Source: Gammaproteobacteria bacterium RIFCSPHIGHO2_12_FULL_45_12 | GTDB lineage: Bacteria > Pseudomonadota > Gammaproteobacteria > DSM-16500 | Direction of reading: 5' to 3' | DNA length: 23,669 nucleotides | Assembly: GCA_001801665.1 (NCBI GenBank) | Contig: MGYH01000004.1 | Span: forward strand, 1-23,669 | Shown here: positions 1 through 8,012 of the stretch, in pieces | How positions within the stretch are numbered: the first letter of the stretch is position 1 | Layout of the letters: each line of letters opens with the position of its first letter | Made by a program: the position numbers and the translations under genes | The notes under the pieces: generated by a model | What the model was told of the DNA's origin: nothing | The model's input: only the letters and a program-made list of their open reading frames with translations | Database searches by the model: none

Positions 1-756
1 CGCGTTAATGAAGGCCTGCCCATCACAGGAAAGACGCGGTGTCGCGGTGTTGTTGGGCGTGATGACAATGGTAATGTTGGCATTGCCCTCAACCACAATG
101 GGACGCATGCTTAATGTATGCGGGAACATGGGCACCAAGACCAAGGCATCTAGTTTGGGGTGCAGGATAGGACCGCCGCCTGACAAGGCATAGGCGGTTG
201 AGCCGGTGGGGGTTGCTATGATCAGTCCGTCTGAGTTCTGGCTGCAAACAAACTGATTATTGATGAAAATTTCAAATTCGTTCATGTGCGGAACGGAATC
301 GGGAATGAGCGCGGCTTCATTGAGCGCATTGCTTTGGCCTAAAAGCTGATCTTGCCATTTAATGGTAGCGGTTAAAAGAAAGCGTTCTTCCTGAAGATAG
401 TGACCATCCAGAATGGCCTCGATCTTGGCTAACTCGGTTGGATGGATGTCTGTCAGAAAGCCGAGTCGTCCGCGGTTTACGCCAAGGACGGGTACCCCTT
501 TTTCCATGACGGTATGAGCGGCGTGTAATAAGCTTCCATCGCCGCCGACTACAATGATTAAATCACATTGTTGGCATAAGGCTTCGCGGCTCACGCAGTA
601 GGGTGCGGCTTCCGCAAGTCCAGTCGCGGTTTCATCATCAATGAGAATATCGCGCTTTAATTCGCATAAGTAATGAATGAGTGCTTTTAGTGTCTCATTG
701 ACCCCCGCGTTTTTGACTTTGCCTAAAATGCCGATGGTTTTAAAGGGTGTTCTCAT
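1..756 (-). CDS. nadK: NAD kinase, 3' end cut by window edge
   Basis: ATP-dependent NAD kinase makes NADP from NAD in the cytoplasm. Read from ATG at 756, the frame stays open for 252 codons to the window edge, so about 40 C-terminal residues of a typical 290-residue enzyme are missing. The start reads MRTPFKTIGILGK. The family signature GGDGS lies at residues 71-75, with D73 as the presumed catalytic Asp. A later NE motif (within SNALNEAAL) and the glycine-rich segment TPTGSTAYALSGGGP are also present. The truncated end reads SCDGQAFIN, as expected of the family. The ribosome site is weak (AAGGT about 8 nt upstream). The gene is divergent from grpE, the same arrangement as in E. coli. Confidence 0.95.
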   Translation of the reverse strand, partial: MRTPFKTIGILGKVKNAGVNETLKALIHYLCELKRDILIDDETATGLAEAAPYCVSREALCQQCDLIIVVGGDGSLLHAAHTVMEKGVPVLGVNRGRLGFLTDIHPTELAKIEAILDGHYLQEERFLLTATIKWQDQLLGQSNALNEAALIPDSVPHMNEFEIFINNQFVCSQNSDGLIIATPTGSTAYALSGGGPILHPKLDALVLVPMFPHTLSMRPIVVEGNANITIVITPNNTATPRLSCDGQAFINA

Positions 757-834
757 AGTCGTTACCTTTTAGAGGGATCAAAATAGTGTTACATGATTTA
801 AGGCTTCTCGCTATCTTTACAAGGTATAATAGAC

Positions 835-862
835 CTTGAAACCTTTGAATTTGCCCTTATAT
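835..862 (+). promoter_or_regulatory. sigma-32-type heat-shock promoter of grpE
   Basis: CTTGAAA (835-841) is followed after 12 nt by CCCTTATAT (854-862). This closely resembles the known RpoH consensus CTTGAAA / CCCCATnT. A start near 869 would give a leader of about 139 nt. A TATAAT box at 825-830 just upstream may add a vegetative promoter, but it has no good -35. The same architecture recurs upstream of dnaK and, more weakly, ftsH. Confidence 0.7.
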
Positions 863-965
863 AGTAGGTAACCTAGCTTAGGTGACAACTGTCATCCAGA
901 GGAGCGTTTTTTGCGACGAAGGATCTCGTGTTTTTTAGGAGATTCTTCGCTTCGCTCAGAATGAC
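860..965 (+). repeat. dispersed repeat, short form, in the grpE leader
   Basis: Positions 899-965 match the reverse complement of 12736-12802 at 66 of 67 positions. The outer part, 860-891, matches the reverse complement of 12924-12955 at 28 of 32. This copy lacks the roughly 120-nt middle module of the other copy. It contains an inverted repeat (917-927 with 939-949, 11 bp including one G-U pair) that would fold in the grpE transcript. The left edge abuts and partly overlaps the heat-shock -10 box. Confidence 0.85.
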
Positions 966-1007
966 AACTCATTAACCATTTGATTAATCAAAAGGAGAAC
1001 GGCACTG

Positions 1008-1580
1008 ATGCGTAACACAAGCTCAGACCAGGCGTCTGAAAAGAAAGAAAAGCCGAAATCAAAGTCTGACCCATCGAGAGAGTTGCTGACGCACCCGGAA
1101 TATGAAGAATTGATGCAAAAATTGAACGAAGCAGATCAGAAGATTGCACAACATTGGGAGCGAATTTTGCGCATGCAGGCAGATTCAGAGAATGTCGCGC
1201 GCAGAAATGAACGAGACGTGGCGAATGCGCATAAGTTTGCCCTGGAAAAATTTGTGGATCAGCTCTTGCCGATTGTGGATAGTCTTGAGCTCTCAGTGGC
1301 CAATGTGCCACCGCAATCGGCTGAGGCTGCCAAGGTCACCATTGAGGGGGTGAATTTAACTCTAAAGCTGTTTTACGGTGCCATGGAGAAATTTGGCATT
1401 AAACAAATCAATCCGTTAGCCGCGCCATTTGATCCTGAATACCAGCAAGCCATTTCCATGCAGGTGGATGAGAACGCGAAGCCAGGCACTGTTATTTCGG
1501 TGCTGCAAAAGGGTTATACCTTAAATGACCGTTTGATACGTCCTGCGCTGGTAGTGGTGTCAAAAGGGGAAGACGAATGA
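1008..1580 (+). CDS. grpE: GrpE, nucleotide exchange factor of DnaK
   Basis: GrpE releases ADP from DnaK and acts as a homodimer and thermosensor in the cytoplasm. The 190-residue length is typical. The charged N-terminus (residues 1-30, many K, E and S) is followed by a long alpha-helical dimerisation segment (about 35-100, including RMQADSENVARRNERD). The C-terminal beta domain contains the family block FDPEYQQAISMQ and ends GYTLNDRLIRPALVVVSKG. The ATG at 1008 has a strong ribosome site (AAAAGGAG at 990-997). It is first gene of the grpE-dnaK-dnaJ cluster behind a heat-shock promoter. Confidence 0.97.
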   Translation: MRNTSSDQASEKKEKPKSKSDPSRELLTHPEYEELMQKLNEADQKIAQHWERILRMQADSENVARRNERDVANAHKFALEKFVDQLLPIVDSLELSVANVPPQSAEAAKVTIEGVNLTLKLFYGAMEKFGIKQINPLAAPFDPEYQQAISMQVDENAKPGTVISVLQKGYTLNDRLIRPALVVVSKGEDE

Positions 1581-1588
1581 TTTACCTA

Positions 1589-1615
1589 TTGAAAATAAAC
1601 GAAATGCCCTTATCT
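1589..1615 (+). promoter_or_regulatory. sigma-32-type heat-shock promoter of dnaK
   Basis: In the 75-bp grpE-dnaK gap, TTGAAA (1589-1594) is separated by 12 nt from CCCTTATCT (1607-1615). Spacing and -10 sequence are nearly identical to the grpE promoter. This suggests dnaK also has its own heat-inducible start. Assigned by eye only. Confidence 0.6.
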
Positions 1616-1655
1616 GTAGGGAATAGACTACCAATTAATGAAAGCGGAGATAAAC

Positions 1656-3617
1656 ATGGCCTCGAATAAAATTATTGGAATTGACCTTGGGACGACAAAC
1701 TCCTGTGTTGCGGTGATGGATGGGGATAAAGTCAAAGTGATTGAAAACGCAGAAGGCGCGCGCACAACTCCCTCAATTGTTGCCTATTTGGACAACAGTG
1801 AAATTCGGGTTGGCCAGCCAGCCAAGCATCAGGCAGTCACCAATCCCAAGAATACAATTTATGCATCAAAGCGCTTGATAGGCCGTCGTTTCGAAGAGGA
1901 AGTGGTGCGCCGGATGCAAGAAACCGTACCCTTCAAAATTGTGAAAGCAGAAAATGGGGATGCCTGGGTGGAAGTGTTAGGCAATCAGCAAATTGCGCCG
2001 CCACAAGTTTCCGCGCAAGTGTTAATGAAAATGAAGAAAACGGCTGAAGACTATTTAGGTCATGAAGTGACCGAGGCCGTGATTACCGTTCCTGCTTATT
2101 TTAATGATTCGCAACGTCAGGCCACCAAAGATGCGGGTCGAATTGCGGGGCTTGAAGTGAAGCGCATTATTAATGAGCCAACAGCCGCGGCACTGGCATT
2201 TGGGATGGATAAAAAGCCAGGTAACAGTAAAATTGCCGTATATGATCTGGGTGGTGGAACTTTCGATATCTCGATTATTGAAATTGCAGAAGTGGATGGG
2301 GAGCATCAATTTGAAGTGCTTTCCACCAATGGCGACACTTTCCTTGGCGGTGAAGATTTTGATCAGCGTTTAATGAATTATTTAGTCGATGAATTTAAAA
2401 ATTCGTCCGGAATTGATTTACGTCAGGATCCCCTGGCATTGCAGCGTCTTAAAGAGTCGGCTGAAAAGGCGAAAATTGAACTTTCTTCCACGCAGCAGAC
2501 GGAAGTGAATTTGCCTTACATTACCGCGGATGCGAGTGGCCCCAAGCACATGAATGTCAAGGTGACACGCGCTAAATTAGAGTCGCTGGTTGAAGACCTG
2601 GTGCAGCGCAGCATTGAACCTTGTAAAACAGCATTGAAAGATGCGGGTTTAAGCACAGATAAAATTGATGACGTGATTTTGGTGGGCGGCCAGACACGCA
2701 TGCCGCTGGTGCAAGAAGTGGTACGCAAATTGTTTGGAAAAGAGCCGCGAAAAGATGTGAATCCGGATGAAGCCGTTGCAATGGGTGCAGCCATTCAGGG
2801 TGCGGTATTAACTGGCGCGATTAAAGACGTATTGCTGCTGGATGTGTCACCTTTGTCCCTGGGCATTGAAACCATGGGCGGCGTGATGACGAAATTAATT
2901 GAAAAGAACACCACCATTCCAACGCGTGCGACACAAGTGTTTTCAACGGCAGGGGATAATCAAACAGCGGTGACCATCCATGTGTTGCAGGGTGAGCGCG
3001 AAATGGCCTCTGCAAACAAATCGCTGGGTCGGTTTGACTTGACAGATATCCCGCCAGCACCGCGTGGTTTGCCGCAAATTGAAGTGACGTTTGATATTGA
3101 TGCCAATGGTATTTTACATGTGTCTGCCAAAGACAAGGCAACGGGTAAAGCGCAATCCATTAAAATTCAGGCATCCTCAGGTTTAAATGAGGAAGAAATC
3201 AAAAAAATGGTTCAAGACGCTGAAATACACGCGGATGAAGATCGAAAGTTTCATGAATTGATTGCGGTGCGTAACCAGGCGGATAATTTGAGTCACTCAG
3301 TCACCAAAACCTTGAAAGAGGCGGGTGATAAGGTGTCTGCAGAAGAGCGTCAAGCCATTGAACAAGCTATCCTAGCATTGAAAGAAGCCATGAAGTCAGA
3401 TGATAAGGATTTAATTGAAGCGAAAACCAAAGCGTTGACGGAGGCGTCTGGAAAAATGGCTGAACGTATGTATGCCCAAGGTCAGGCAGAGCAAGGTCAG
3501 GGTGAACCGCAGGGCGGGGCTGAAGGCGAATCTTCCGGAAAGCCAGCAGACAAGGGAGAGCACGTTGTGGATGCTGAATTTGAGGAAGTAAAAGACGATA
3601 ATAAGCGCGACTCTTAA
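1656..3617 (+). CDS. dnaK: DnaK, Hsp70 chaperone
   Basis: ATP-driven chaperone that folds and disaggregates proteins together with DnaJ and GrpE. It is 653 residues from the ATG at 1656, which gives the canonical MASNKIIGIDLGTTNS and has GGAG six nt upstream; an in-frame ATG at 1638 adds six residues but fits worse. The N-terminal ATPase domain shows the phosphate loops DLGTTNS and DLGGGTFD and the adenosine motif VGGQTRMP. The hydrophobic linker (DVLLLDVSP) is followed by the beta-sandwich peptide-binding domain, the helical lid and a Q/G/E-rich tail. The tail has EEVKDD followed by an extra NKRDS, making the protein about 15 residues longer than E. coli DnaK. Confidence 0.98.
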   Translation: MASNKIIGIDLGTTNSCVAVMDGDKVKVIENAEGARTTPSIVAYLDNSEIRVGQPAKHQAVTNPKNTIYASKRLIGRRFEEEVVRRMQETVPFKIVKAENGDAWVEVLGNQQIAPPQVSAQVLMKMKKTAEDYLGHEVTEAVITVPAYFNDSQRQATKDAGRIAGLEVKRIINEPTAAALAFGMDKKPGNSKIAVYDLGGGTFDISIIEIAEVDGEHQFEVLSTNGDTFLGGEDFDQRLMNYLVDEFKNSSGIDLRQDPLALQRLKESAEKAKIELSSTQQTEVNLPYITADASGPKHMNVKVTRAKLESLVEDLVQRSIEPCKTALKDAGLSTDKIDDVILVGGQTRMPLVQEVVRKLFGKEPRKDVNPDEAVAMGAAIQGAVLTGAIKDVLLLDVSPLSLGIETMGGVMTKLIEKNTTIPTRATQVFSTAGDNQTAVTIHVLQGEREMASANKSLGRFDLTDIPPAPRGLPQIEVTFDIDANGILHVSAKDKATGKAQSIKIQASSGLNEEEIKKMVQDAEIHADEDRKFHELIAVRNQADNLSHSVTKTLKEAGDKVSAEERQAIEQAILALKEAMKSDDKDLIEAKTKALTEASGKMAERMYAQGQAEQGQGEPQGGAEGESSGKPADKGEHVVDAEFEEVKDDNKRDS

Positions 3618-3659
3618 TGGCGCACTTATTTTACCGAAAATTAGACGAAAAGAGTGGTT

Positions 3660-4784
3660 ATGACAAAAAAGCGTGATTATTACGAGATCTTGGGTGTTTC
3701 GCGAAATGCCAGCGAAGAAGAGATAAAGAAGAGTTATCGACGACAGGCGATGAAGCATCATCCGGATCGTAATGCTAGCGATAAAGATGCTGAGGAGAAC
3801 TTCAAGCAAATTAAACAAGCTTATGAAGTTCTCTCAGACAGCCGTAAGCGCGCGGCGTATGACCAGTTTGGGCACGCGGGGGTGGATGGCGGCGCGGGAG
3901 GGTTTGGCGGCGGTACTGAGGGCATGAATTTCGGCGATATTTTCGGCGATATTTTCGGCGATATTTTTGGCGGCGGCCGACGTGGCGGCGCACAGCGTGG
4001 CGGCGATTTGCATTTTACGCTGGACATTAGCCTGGAAGACGCTGTGTTTGGCAAAACGGCTGAAATTGCCATTCCCACGTTGGTGGTTTGCGCGGATTGT
4101 CATGGCTCGGGTGCGCGAGCAGGTTCGTCGCCCGTCACTTGCACGCATTGCGGGGGGCAGGGTCAAATTCGCATGCAGCAAGGTTATTTTTCAGTTCAGC
4201 AAACGTGTCCCGCTTGTTATGGAAAAGGGCGCGTCATTCAGCATCCTTGTGGGGCTTGTCATGGACATGGGAGGAAGAAGCAAAATAAAAAACTGTCCGT
4301 TAAAATTCCAAAAGGAGTGGATACGGGCGATCGAATTCGTTTAAGTGGTGAAGGTGAGGCGGGTGAAGGCGGTGCGCCAACGGGTGACCTTTATATACAA
4401 ATGGTGGTGCAAGCGCATCCCTTGTTTGAGCGTGATGGAAAAAATCTGTATTGTGAAGTGCCCATCAGTTTTGTCACGGGGGCGTTGGGCGGTGAGCTTG
4501 AAGTGCCTGCATTAAGCGGACGGGTCAAGTTGAAGATTCCACCGGAGACGCAAACGGGCAAAGTTTTTCGAGTGAAGGGCATGGGTGTGCCATCTGTGCG
4601 GGGTGGTGATCAGGGCGATTTAATGTGTAAGGTGCAAATTGAAACGCCAGTCAATTTGACGGCAAAGCAAAAAGACTTGCTGCAGCAATTTGCAAAAACC
4701 ATGTCTTCCAATAATAAACATACCCCAAGATCGAGCTCCTGGTTTGACAAGGTCAAGAAATTTTTTGAAGACATGAAATTATAG
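3660..4784 (+). CDS. dnaJ: DnaJ, Hsp40 co-chaperone
   Basis: DnaJ delivers clients to DnaK and stimulates its ATPase. It is 374 residues from the ATG at 3660; a GTG two codons earlier is possible, but the ATG gives the usual MTKKRDYYEILGV with a purine-rich AAGAG upstream. The J domain occupies about residues 1-70 with HPD at 34-36. The Gly/Phe region (about 72-118) contains three tandem FGDI units encoded by a 12-bp repeat at 3930-3965. The zinc-binding region has four CxxCxGxG motifs (CADCHGSG, CTHCGGQG, CPACYGKG, CGACHGHG). Two C-terminal client-binding domains follow. It sits 42 bp behind dnaK and its stop lies inside the greA ribosome-binding region. Confidence 0.98.
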   Translation: MTKKRDYYEILGVSRNASEEEIKKSYRRQAMKHHPDRNASDKDAEENFKQIKQAYEVLSDSRKRAAYDQFGHAGVDGGAGGFGGGTEGMNFGDIFGDIFGDIFGGGRRGGAQRGGDLHFTLDISLEDAVFGKTAEIAIPTLVVCADCHGSGARAGSSPVTCTHCGGQGQIRMQQGYFSVQQTCPACYGKGRVIQHPCGACHGHGRKKQNKKLSVKIPKGVDTGDRIRLSGEGEAGEGGAPTGDLYIQMVVQAHPLFERDGKNLYCEVPISFVTGALGGELEVPALSGRVKLKIPPETQTGKVFRVKGMGVPSVRGGDQGDLMCKVQIETPVNLTAKQKDLLQQFAKTMSSNNKHTPRSSSWFDKVKKFFEDMKL

Positions 4785-4793
4785 GTGAATATT

Positions 4794-5267
4794 ATGCAAA
4801 AAGTACCAATGACGGTGGTGGGTGCTGAAAGATTGCGTGAAGAATTGCAACATCTCAAGCAGAAAGAGAGACCAAGAATCATTAATGCCATCGCTGAGGC
4901 GCGCGCGCACGGTGACTTGAAAGAAAATGCGGAATATCACGCAGCCCGGGAACAGCAAAGTTTTATTGAGGGCCGTATATTGGAAATTGAGTCAAAGTTA
5001 AGTATGGCGCAGGTGATTGATGTGACCAAAATGGAGAATGATGGCCGGATTATTTTTGGCGTGACGGTCACTTTAACCAGTGAAGAGGGCCACTCCCTAA
5101 CTTACAAAATTGTGGGCGAAGATGAGGCGGATATCAAAGAAAATAAAATTTCAGTCAGTTCGCCGGTTGCCCGTGCGCTGATTGGCAAATATGAGGGTGA
5201 TGCGGTGGTGGTGCAGACACCTGATGGCTCCACTTCGTATGAAATTGCTGAAGTGACTTATGCTTAA
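4794..5267 (+). CDS. greA: GreA, transcript cleavage factor
   Basis: GreA enters the RNA polymerase secondary channel and stimulates cleavage of backtracked RNA. It is 157 residues; the ATG at 4794 gives MQKVPMTVVGAERLREEL, matching E. coli GreA closely. A GTG at 4785 is in frame but would sit inside the ribosome site AGGTG. The N-terminal coiled coil carries the family block ARAHGDLKENAEYHAAREQQ with the acidic tip residues D and E. The C-terminal FKBP-like domain includes IVGEDEADIKENKISVSSP. The ribosome site overlaps the dnaJ stop, so translation is probably coupled to the chaperone genes; this linkage differs from E. coli. Confidence 0.97.
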   Translation: MQKVPMTVVGAERLREELQHLKQKERPRIINAIAEARAHGDLKENAEYHAAREQQSFIEGRILEIESKLSMAQVIDVTKMENDGRIIFGVTVTLTSEEGHSLTYKIVGEDEADIKENKISVSSPVARALIGKYEGDAVVVQTPDGSTSYEIAEVTYA

Positions 5268-5881
5268 TGTCTGAAAAAAGCAGCCGTTGGTGGTTGAAAG
5301 AGCACTTTAATGATCCTTATGTTAAACAGGCACAGAAGGAAGGGTATCGCTCGCGGGCAGTTTACAAATTGCTGGAAATCAATCAACGTGATCGACTCTT
5401 TAAGCCTGGTATGACCGTGCTTGACTTGGGCGCAGCCCCTGGCGGATGGTGTCAGGTCGTCGCCCGATTGATTAGGCCAAAGGGGCGTTTGATTGCGCTT
5501 GATTTGCTGCCGATGGACCCCATTGAAGGGGTTGAGTTTATTTTGGGCGATTTTTCGGATGAGGCTGTTTTGGAGACATTGCAGGCGGAGTTGGCGCATG
5601 CAAAGGCAGATTGGGTGCTATCCGATATGGCGCCTAACATGAGTGGCAATGAGAGTGTGGACATCCCCCGTTCCATGTATTTAGGTGAGTTAGCACTGGA
5701 ATTTGCTCGGAAAGTACTGAAAAAAGACGGCGGTTTCCTCGTGAAGGTCTTTCAGGGTGAGGGATTTGAAGCCTTGCAGGCAGAGGCAAAACGTTATTTT
5801 CAGCGAGTGGTGATACGCAAACCCAAGGCTTCACGGGGTCGCTCACGGGAAGTTTATTTGTTAGCAAGCGGCTTGAAATAA
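5267..5881 (+). CDS. rlmE: RlmE (FtsJ/RrmJ), 23S rRNA 2'-O-methyltransferase
   Basis: Known role of the family: SAM-dependent 2'-O-methylation of U2552 in 23S rRNA, a late step in 50S assembly and heat-inducible in E. coli. It is 204 residues. The SAM-binding motif DLGAAPGGW is at 53-61. The catalytic K-D-K-E tetrad is visible as K34, D120 (in LSDMAPN), K160 and E195 (in SREVYLLA). The start ATG overlaps the greA stop by one base (TAATG). Unlike E. coli, yhbY does not separate greA and rlmE, and the two genes are co-directional. Confidence 0.97.
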   Translation: MSEKSSRWWLKEHFNDPYVKQAQKEGYRSRAVYKLLEINQRDRLFKPGMTVLDLGAAPGGWCQVVARLIRPKGRLIALDLLPMDPIEGVEFILGDFSDEAVLETLQAELAHAKADWVLSDMAPNMSGNESVDIPRSMYLGELALEFARKVLKKDGGFLVKVFQGEGFEALQAEAKRYFQRVVIRKPKASRGRSREVYLLASGLK

Positions 5882-5905
5882 GCACTTTTTCAACGAAAAA
5901 GGTGC
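5882..5905 (+). terminator. possible hairpin terminator after rlmE
   Basis: Immediately after the rlmE stop, GCACTTTTTC and GAAAAAGGTGC form a 10-bp stem with a 3-nt loop and one bulged G. The nearest T-run (5915-5920) is about 10 nt beyond the stem, so this is not a textbook intrinsic terminator. Confidence 0.35.
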
Positions 5906-5947
5906 GACAGTCTGGTTTTTTAGGGGTGATAATGGTCTCGCCTGTGC

Positions 5948-5974
5948 TTGCGAGCGTGAACATCGCCCTTTGTC
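5948..5974 (+). promoter_or_regulatory. possible sigma-32-type promoter of ftsH
   Basis: TTGCGA (5948-5953), 12 nt, then CCCTTTGTC (5966-5974), about 75 bp before ftsH. The -35 is degenerate, but spacing and the CCCTT core repeat the grpE and dnaK promoters. ftsH belongs to the heat-shock regulon in E. coli. A vegetative -10 (TATGAT, 6014-6019) is also present without a clear -35. Confidence 0.4.
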
Positions 5975-6049
5975 CGGTTTATAACTTTTCTAGTTAATCC
6001 TCAATAGATTAGGTATGATAAATAGATTCTTTGAGAGAGGCCAATCAAC

Positions 6050-8011
6050 GTGAATGATGCAGTGAAAACAATACTTTTATGGATGATTATTGGGGTCATT
6101 TTGATCGCGGTTTTCAATAATTTTGGACCGAAGCGAGAGCCTGATGAGCGCATCACGTATTCTGCATTTATCAATGATGTGAAACAGGGGAATGTGAAGT
6201 CTGTTACCATTACGGAGCAAAATGTGGCGGGTGTCTTCCAGAATAACAAGTCTTTTACCTCTTATTTGCCCATGCGTGAAGACGCTGCCCTGTTGCAACA
6301 AATGCTGGATAAAGGCGTGATTGTGAAAGGCAAACAGCCTGATTCGCCAGGTATCCTGATGCATCTGTTAAATTTACTCCCCTGGATTATTTTGTTTGCG
6401 ATCTGGATATATGTGCTGAGGCAGCAAGCGGGTGGCGGGAAGGGTGGTGCGTTTTCATTTGGTCGTAGTCGTGCGCGTCTATTAAACGCGGATCAGGTGA
6501 AAATTACCTTTGCGGATGTTGCTGGCTGTGAAGAGGCAAAGGAAGAAGTAAAAGAGCTAGTCGATTTTTTAAAAGACCCAGGAAAATTTCAGCGTCTTGG
6601 TGGAAAAATACCCCGCGGGGTTTTGTTGGTGGGGCCGCCTGGTACTGGTAAAACGCTGTTGGCGAAAGCGGTCGCGGGTGAAGCCAAAGTGCCATTTTTC
6701 ACTATTTCCGGTTCGGATTTTGTAGAGATGTTTGTTGGCGTTGGCGCATCTCGTGTGCGTGATATGTTTGAGCAGGCAAAGAAACAATCGCCCTGTATTA
6801 TTTTTATCGATGAAATTGATGCGGTTGGACGTCATCGCGGCGCTGGTTTGGGCGGTGGTCATGATGAACGTGAGCAAACCCTGAATCAGTTGTTGGTTGA
6901 GATGGATGGTTTTCAAGGCAATGAAGGGGTCATTGTGGTCGCTGCCACCAATCGCCCTGATGTGCTCGACCCTGCCTTGTTGCGCCCGGGCCGTTTTGAC
7001 CGGCAAGTGATGGTGGGGTTACCCGATGTGCAAGGCAGAGAGCAAATTTTAAGGGTGCATAGCCGCAAAGTGCCCGTGGCAGAGGATGTGAATGTCGCCA
7101 TCATTGCGCGCGGGACACCTGGATTTTCGGGCGCGGATTTGGCGAACATTGTGAATGAGGCTGCTTTGTTTGCCGCGCGGGCGAATAAACGCGTGGTGGA
7201 TATGGAAGATTTTGAGAAAGCCAAAGATAAAGTCATCATGGGTGCGGAACGCCGTTCCTTGGTGATGAATGATGATGAGAAATTGCTGACAGCTTATCAT
7301 GAAGCAGGCCACGCCATTGTGGGTTTAAAAGTACCTTCACATGATCCAGTGCACAAAGTGACCATCATTCCGCGAGGACGGGCACTGGGTGTCACCATGT
7401 TTTTACCGGAGGCTGATCGTTATTCCCATTCCAGAGAGTTTCTGGAAAGCAAAATTTCCAGTTTATTTGGCGGCCGGTTAGCGGAAGAAATTATTTTTGG
7501 CGCGAATAAAGTGACGACGGGAGCGTCTAATGATATTCAGAAAGCAACTGAAATTGCGCGTAATATGGTAACAAAATGGGGGTTATCAGATAAGGTGGGC
7601 CCCTTGACGCTTGGCGCGGATGATGAGGAAGTGTTTCTCGGTCATTCCATCACGCGGCATAAAGATGTTTCAGAGGCAACCTCAGGGTTGGTTGATGCGG
7701 AAGTTCGCGATATTGTGAATCGTAACTATGTGAGAGCAGAAAAAATTCTGAAAGAAAATCTGGATACCCTGCACGCGATGGCTGAAGCATTGATGGTTTA
7801 TGAGACGATCAACGTGGATCAGATCAGTGACATTATGGCGGGGAAGCCTGCTCGTGAACCGGCTGGATGGAATAGCGAAAAGGAAATTGAAGCGAGGAAG
7901 AAAAAGGCGGCAGGAAAGGATCAGGCAACGGAGGAGCCAAAGCAGGAATCGCTTAAACTCGATCAAGGTAAATCGGGAGCAACGCCTGAAAATGGCTCAG
8001 TCAACCAATAA
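6050..8011 (+). CDS. ftsH: FtsH, membrane AAA+ zinc protease
   Basis: Hexameric inner-membrane protease that degrades misassembled membrane proteins and, in E. coli, sigma-32 and LpxC. It is 653 residues from GTG at 6050 with a GAGAGG ribosome site 9 nt upstream. The first transmembrane helix is at about residues 5-25, then a periplasmic domain and a second helix at about 103-122 (LLNLLPWIILFAIWIYVL). Walker A GPPGTGKT is at 195-202, Walker B is IIFIDEID, and the second region of homology includes ATNRPDVLDPALLRPGRFDR. The zinc site HEAGH is at 417-421. The C-terminus is charged and low-complexity, as is usual. Its stop is one nt before the glmM start. Confidence 0.98.
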   Translation: MNDAVKTILLWMIIGVILIAVFNNFGPKREPDERITYSAFINDVKQGNVKSVTITEQNVAGVFQNNKSFTSYLPMREDAALLQQMLDKGVIVKGKQPDSPGILMHLLNLLPWIILFAIWIYVLRQQAGGGKGGAFSFGRSRARLLNADQVKITFADVAGCEEAKEEVKELVDFLKDPGKFQRLGGKIPRGVLLVGPPGTGKTLLAKAVAGEAKVPFFTISGSDFVEMFVGVGASRVRDMFEQAKKQSPCIIFIDEIDAVGRHRGAGLGGGHDEREQTLNQLLVEMDGFQGNEGVIVVAATNRPDVLDPALLRPGRFDRQVMVGLPDVQGREQILRVHSRKVPVAEDVNVAIIARGTPGFSGADLANIVNEAALFAARANKRVVDMEDFEKAKDKVIMGAERRSLVMNDDEKLLTAYHEAGHAIVGLKVPSHDPVHKVTIIPRGRALGVTMFLPEADRYSHSREFLESKISSLFGGRLAEEIIFGANKVTTGASNDIQKATEIARNMVTKWGLSDKVGPLTLGADDEEVFLGHSITRHKDVSEATSGLVDAEVRDIVNRNYVRAEKILKENLDTLHAMAEALMVYETINVDQISDIMAGKPAREPAGWNSEKEIEARKKKAAGKDQATEEPKQESLKLDQGKSGATPENGSVNQ

Positions 8012-8012
8012 C

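Noticed and set aside
3930..3965. 12-bp triplicate in dnaJ
   Set aside because: It encodes the FGDI repeats of the Gly/Phe region; E. coli DnaJ has the comparable DIFGDVFGDIF, so this is normal for the family.
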